Shown in pieces: positions 11,618 to 12,033 of a stretch of 12,033 bases of DNA. The translations under genes and the position numbers were made by a program. The DNA is from Nitrosopumilaceae archaeon. Lineage in GTDB: Archaea > Thermoproteota > Nitrososphaeria > Nitrososphaerales > Nitrosopumilaceae. Each line of letters begins with the position of its first letter. The stretch's first letter is position 1. Where the stretch lies: positions 1 to 12,033 of the forward strand of contig JAGWAW010000026.1 of NCBI GenBank assembly GCA_021296165.1, in the 5' to 3' direction. The notes beneath the pieces are model-generated. The model searched no databases, was not told the DNA's origin, and saw nothing but the letters and a program-made list of their open reading frames with translations.

Positions 11618-11921
11618 CGATAACGCACTAGTCGCTGCCTGCAGTAATGTGATTAAACGTTAGGAATTATTTGCAATGCCCCAATTGGATTATTCAGACG
11701 GTAACTTGCATCAAAATGTGATGTACGTGTGTCGAATGTCGAAGATGAAACGATACGGGAATATGCAGACCTGAAAAGGAGGTAAATCCTACGTCCTACC
11801 TGGGACGGCTGGTGAGCAGCGCCCTAGCGAATCATTGTCCTTGTGCCACCACAAGCGGCCTTGCGTCATCTGGAATGAATGGGTTAATCGGAGCTGCATC
11901 TTTTCTGGGCCTTGCGTCCTT
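11618..11921. other. A/T-richer segment with microORF fragments
   Basis: About 300 bp has no firm gene. It contains a 32-codon frame (11676-11774, beginning MPQLDYSDGN) and, in another frame, a tail reading SNVEDETIREYADLKRR that ends at 11786. The second looks like a genuine C-terminus without a proper start, so this may be a decayed gene. AAGGAGGT (11776-11783) is a strong Shine-Dalgarno match with no start codon at normal spacing. Confidence 0.35.
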
Positions 11922-11988
11922 ATGGGCGATTGCGGCCTCACTGCTTGCCGACCAAACAAAGGAGGTGAAAGCAAAATCAATAGCTTAA
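11875..11988 (+). CDS. Possible 37-residue single-pass membrane microprotein
   Basis: The ATG frame encodes MNGLIGAASFLGLASLW, continuing as a hydrophobic helix to ASLLADQ, then a charged tail (TKEVKAKS). The pattern is one transmembrane helix followed by a basic end. The frame is open upstream for about 30 more codons without a good start. No promoter or Shine-Dalgarno site fits the ATG. It overlaps, in a different frame, the edge-truncated ORF that begins at 11922, so probably only one of the two is real in this stretch. Confidence 0.3.
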   Translation: MNGLIGAASFLGLASLWAIAASLLADQTKEVKAKSIA

Positions 11989-12033
11989 ACGCATTCATAG
12001 GCATTGACATAGGAGGGCGAACGTGTGTCGCAT
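11922..12033 (+). CDS. Partial ORF with IGIDIGG motif at right edge, possibly IS110-type transposase
   Basis: A plus-strand frame is open from ATG 11922 to the window edge (37 codons). The last part reads NAFIGIDIGGRTCVA. A beta strand ending in GID-[IV]-G near the N-terminus occurs in RNase H-fold proteins. With a following RTCVA it resembles the start of IS110-family (DEDD) transposases, where this Asp is the first catalytic residue. ROK, hydantoinase or other ASKHA ATPases are alternatives. The natural start is unclear: a perfect 9-base anti-16S match AGGAGGTGA (11961-11969) lies 20 bases before the conserved segment, yet no ATG, GTG or TTG follows it in frame. The family call rests on about 14 residues only. 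Confidence 0.35.
   Translation, partial: MGDCGLTACRPNKGGESKINSLNAFIGIDIGGRTCVA

Noticed and set aside
1..12033. tRNA, rRNA, SRP RNA or CRISPR array
   Set aside because: Reading both strands I found no T-arm/D-arm pair forming a tRNA, no SRP helix-8 signature and no regularly spaced repeats. An intron-containing tRNA could still escape visual inspection.

Overview
The window reads as chromosomal DNA from a GC-rich ammonia-oxidising-type archaeon (Thaumarchaeota/Nitrososphaeria), and a Cenarchaeum-like genome is my best guess. Three things point there: a CdvA cell-division protein, archaeal promoter geometry (A/T-rich TATA boxes about 25-27 bp before start codons, mostly without a leader), and a set of small thaumarchaeal-style proteins. 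The genus is inferred from gene content and base composition only; no search was run.

Layout. Positions 1-645 hold an edge-truncated minus-strand reading frame and two doubtful small minus-strand frames in lower-GC DNA. At 646-1743 (-) is an aldo/keto reductase. Between it and the next gene lies an unannotated-looking 'gap' that is a complete RNase P RNA gene on the minus strand (about 1780-2067). Next come a SAM-dependent methyltransferase (-) and a 30-residue membrane microprotein (-), then a divergent region of about 310 bp and a J-domain protein with a single zinc centre (+, probably starting at TTG). A convergent spacer with two hairpins separates it from an AMP-forming acetyl-CoA synthetase (-, 3886-5766), followed by cdvA (-, 5828-6676). 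After a 300 bp spacer come a coiled-coil small protein (+), converging on a three-gene minus-strand operon (C2H2 zinc-finger microprotein, HD-domain phosphohydrolase, 70-residue protein). Divergent from that operon is a large cobalamin-dependent methionine-synthase-type protein lacking the homocysteine domain (+, 8361-10820). The last 1.2 kb is poor in long genes: structured spacer, a 60-residue protein, microORFs, and at the right edge the beginning of a frame with an IGIDIGG motif that may be an IS110-type transposase.

How the genes relate. Most are single-gene housekeeping units with their own promoters: tRNA 5' processing (RNase P RNA), one-carbon/methionine metabolism (MetH-like), acetyl/propionyl activation (ACS), chaperone co-factor (J protein) and cell division (CdvA). 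The only convincing operon is zinc finger-HD hydrolase-small protein, in which the genes overlap or abut. The least expected items are the RNase P RNA, the microproteins, the palindrome centred on the cdvA TATA box and the direct repeats upstream of metH. I found no CRISPR array, phage module, toxin-antitoxin pair or biosynthetic cluster. The window looks mostly like ordinary chromosomal backbone with a few small novel elements.
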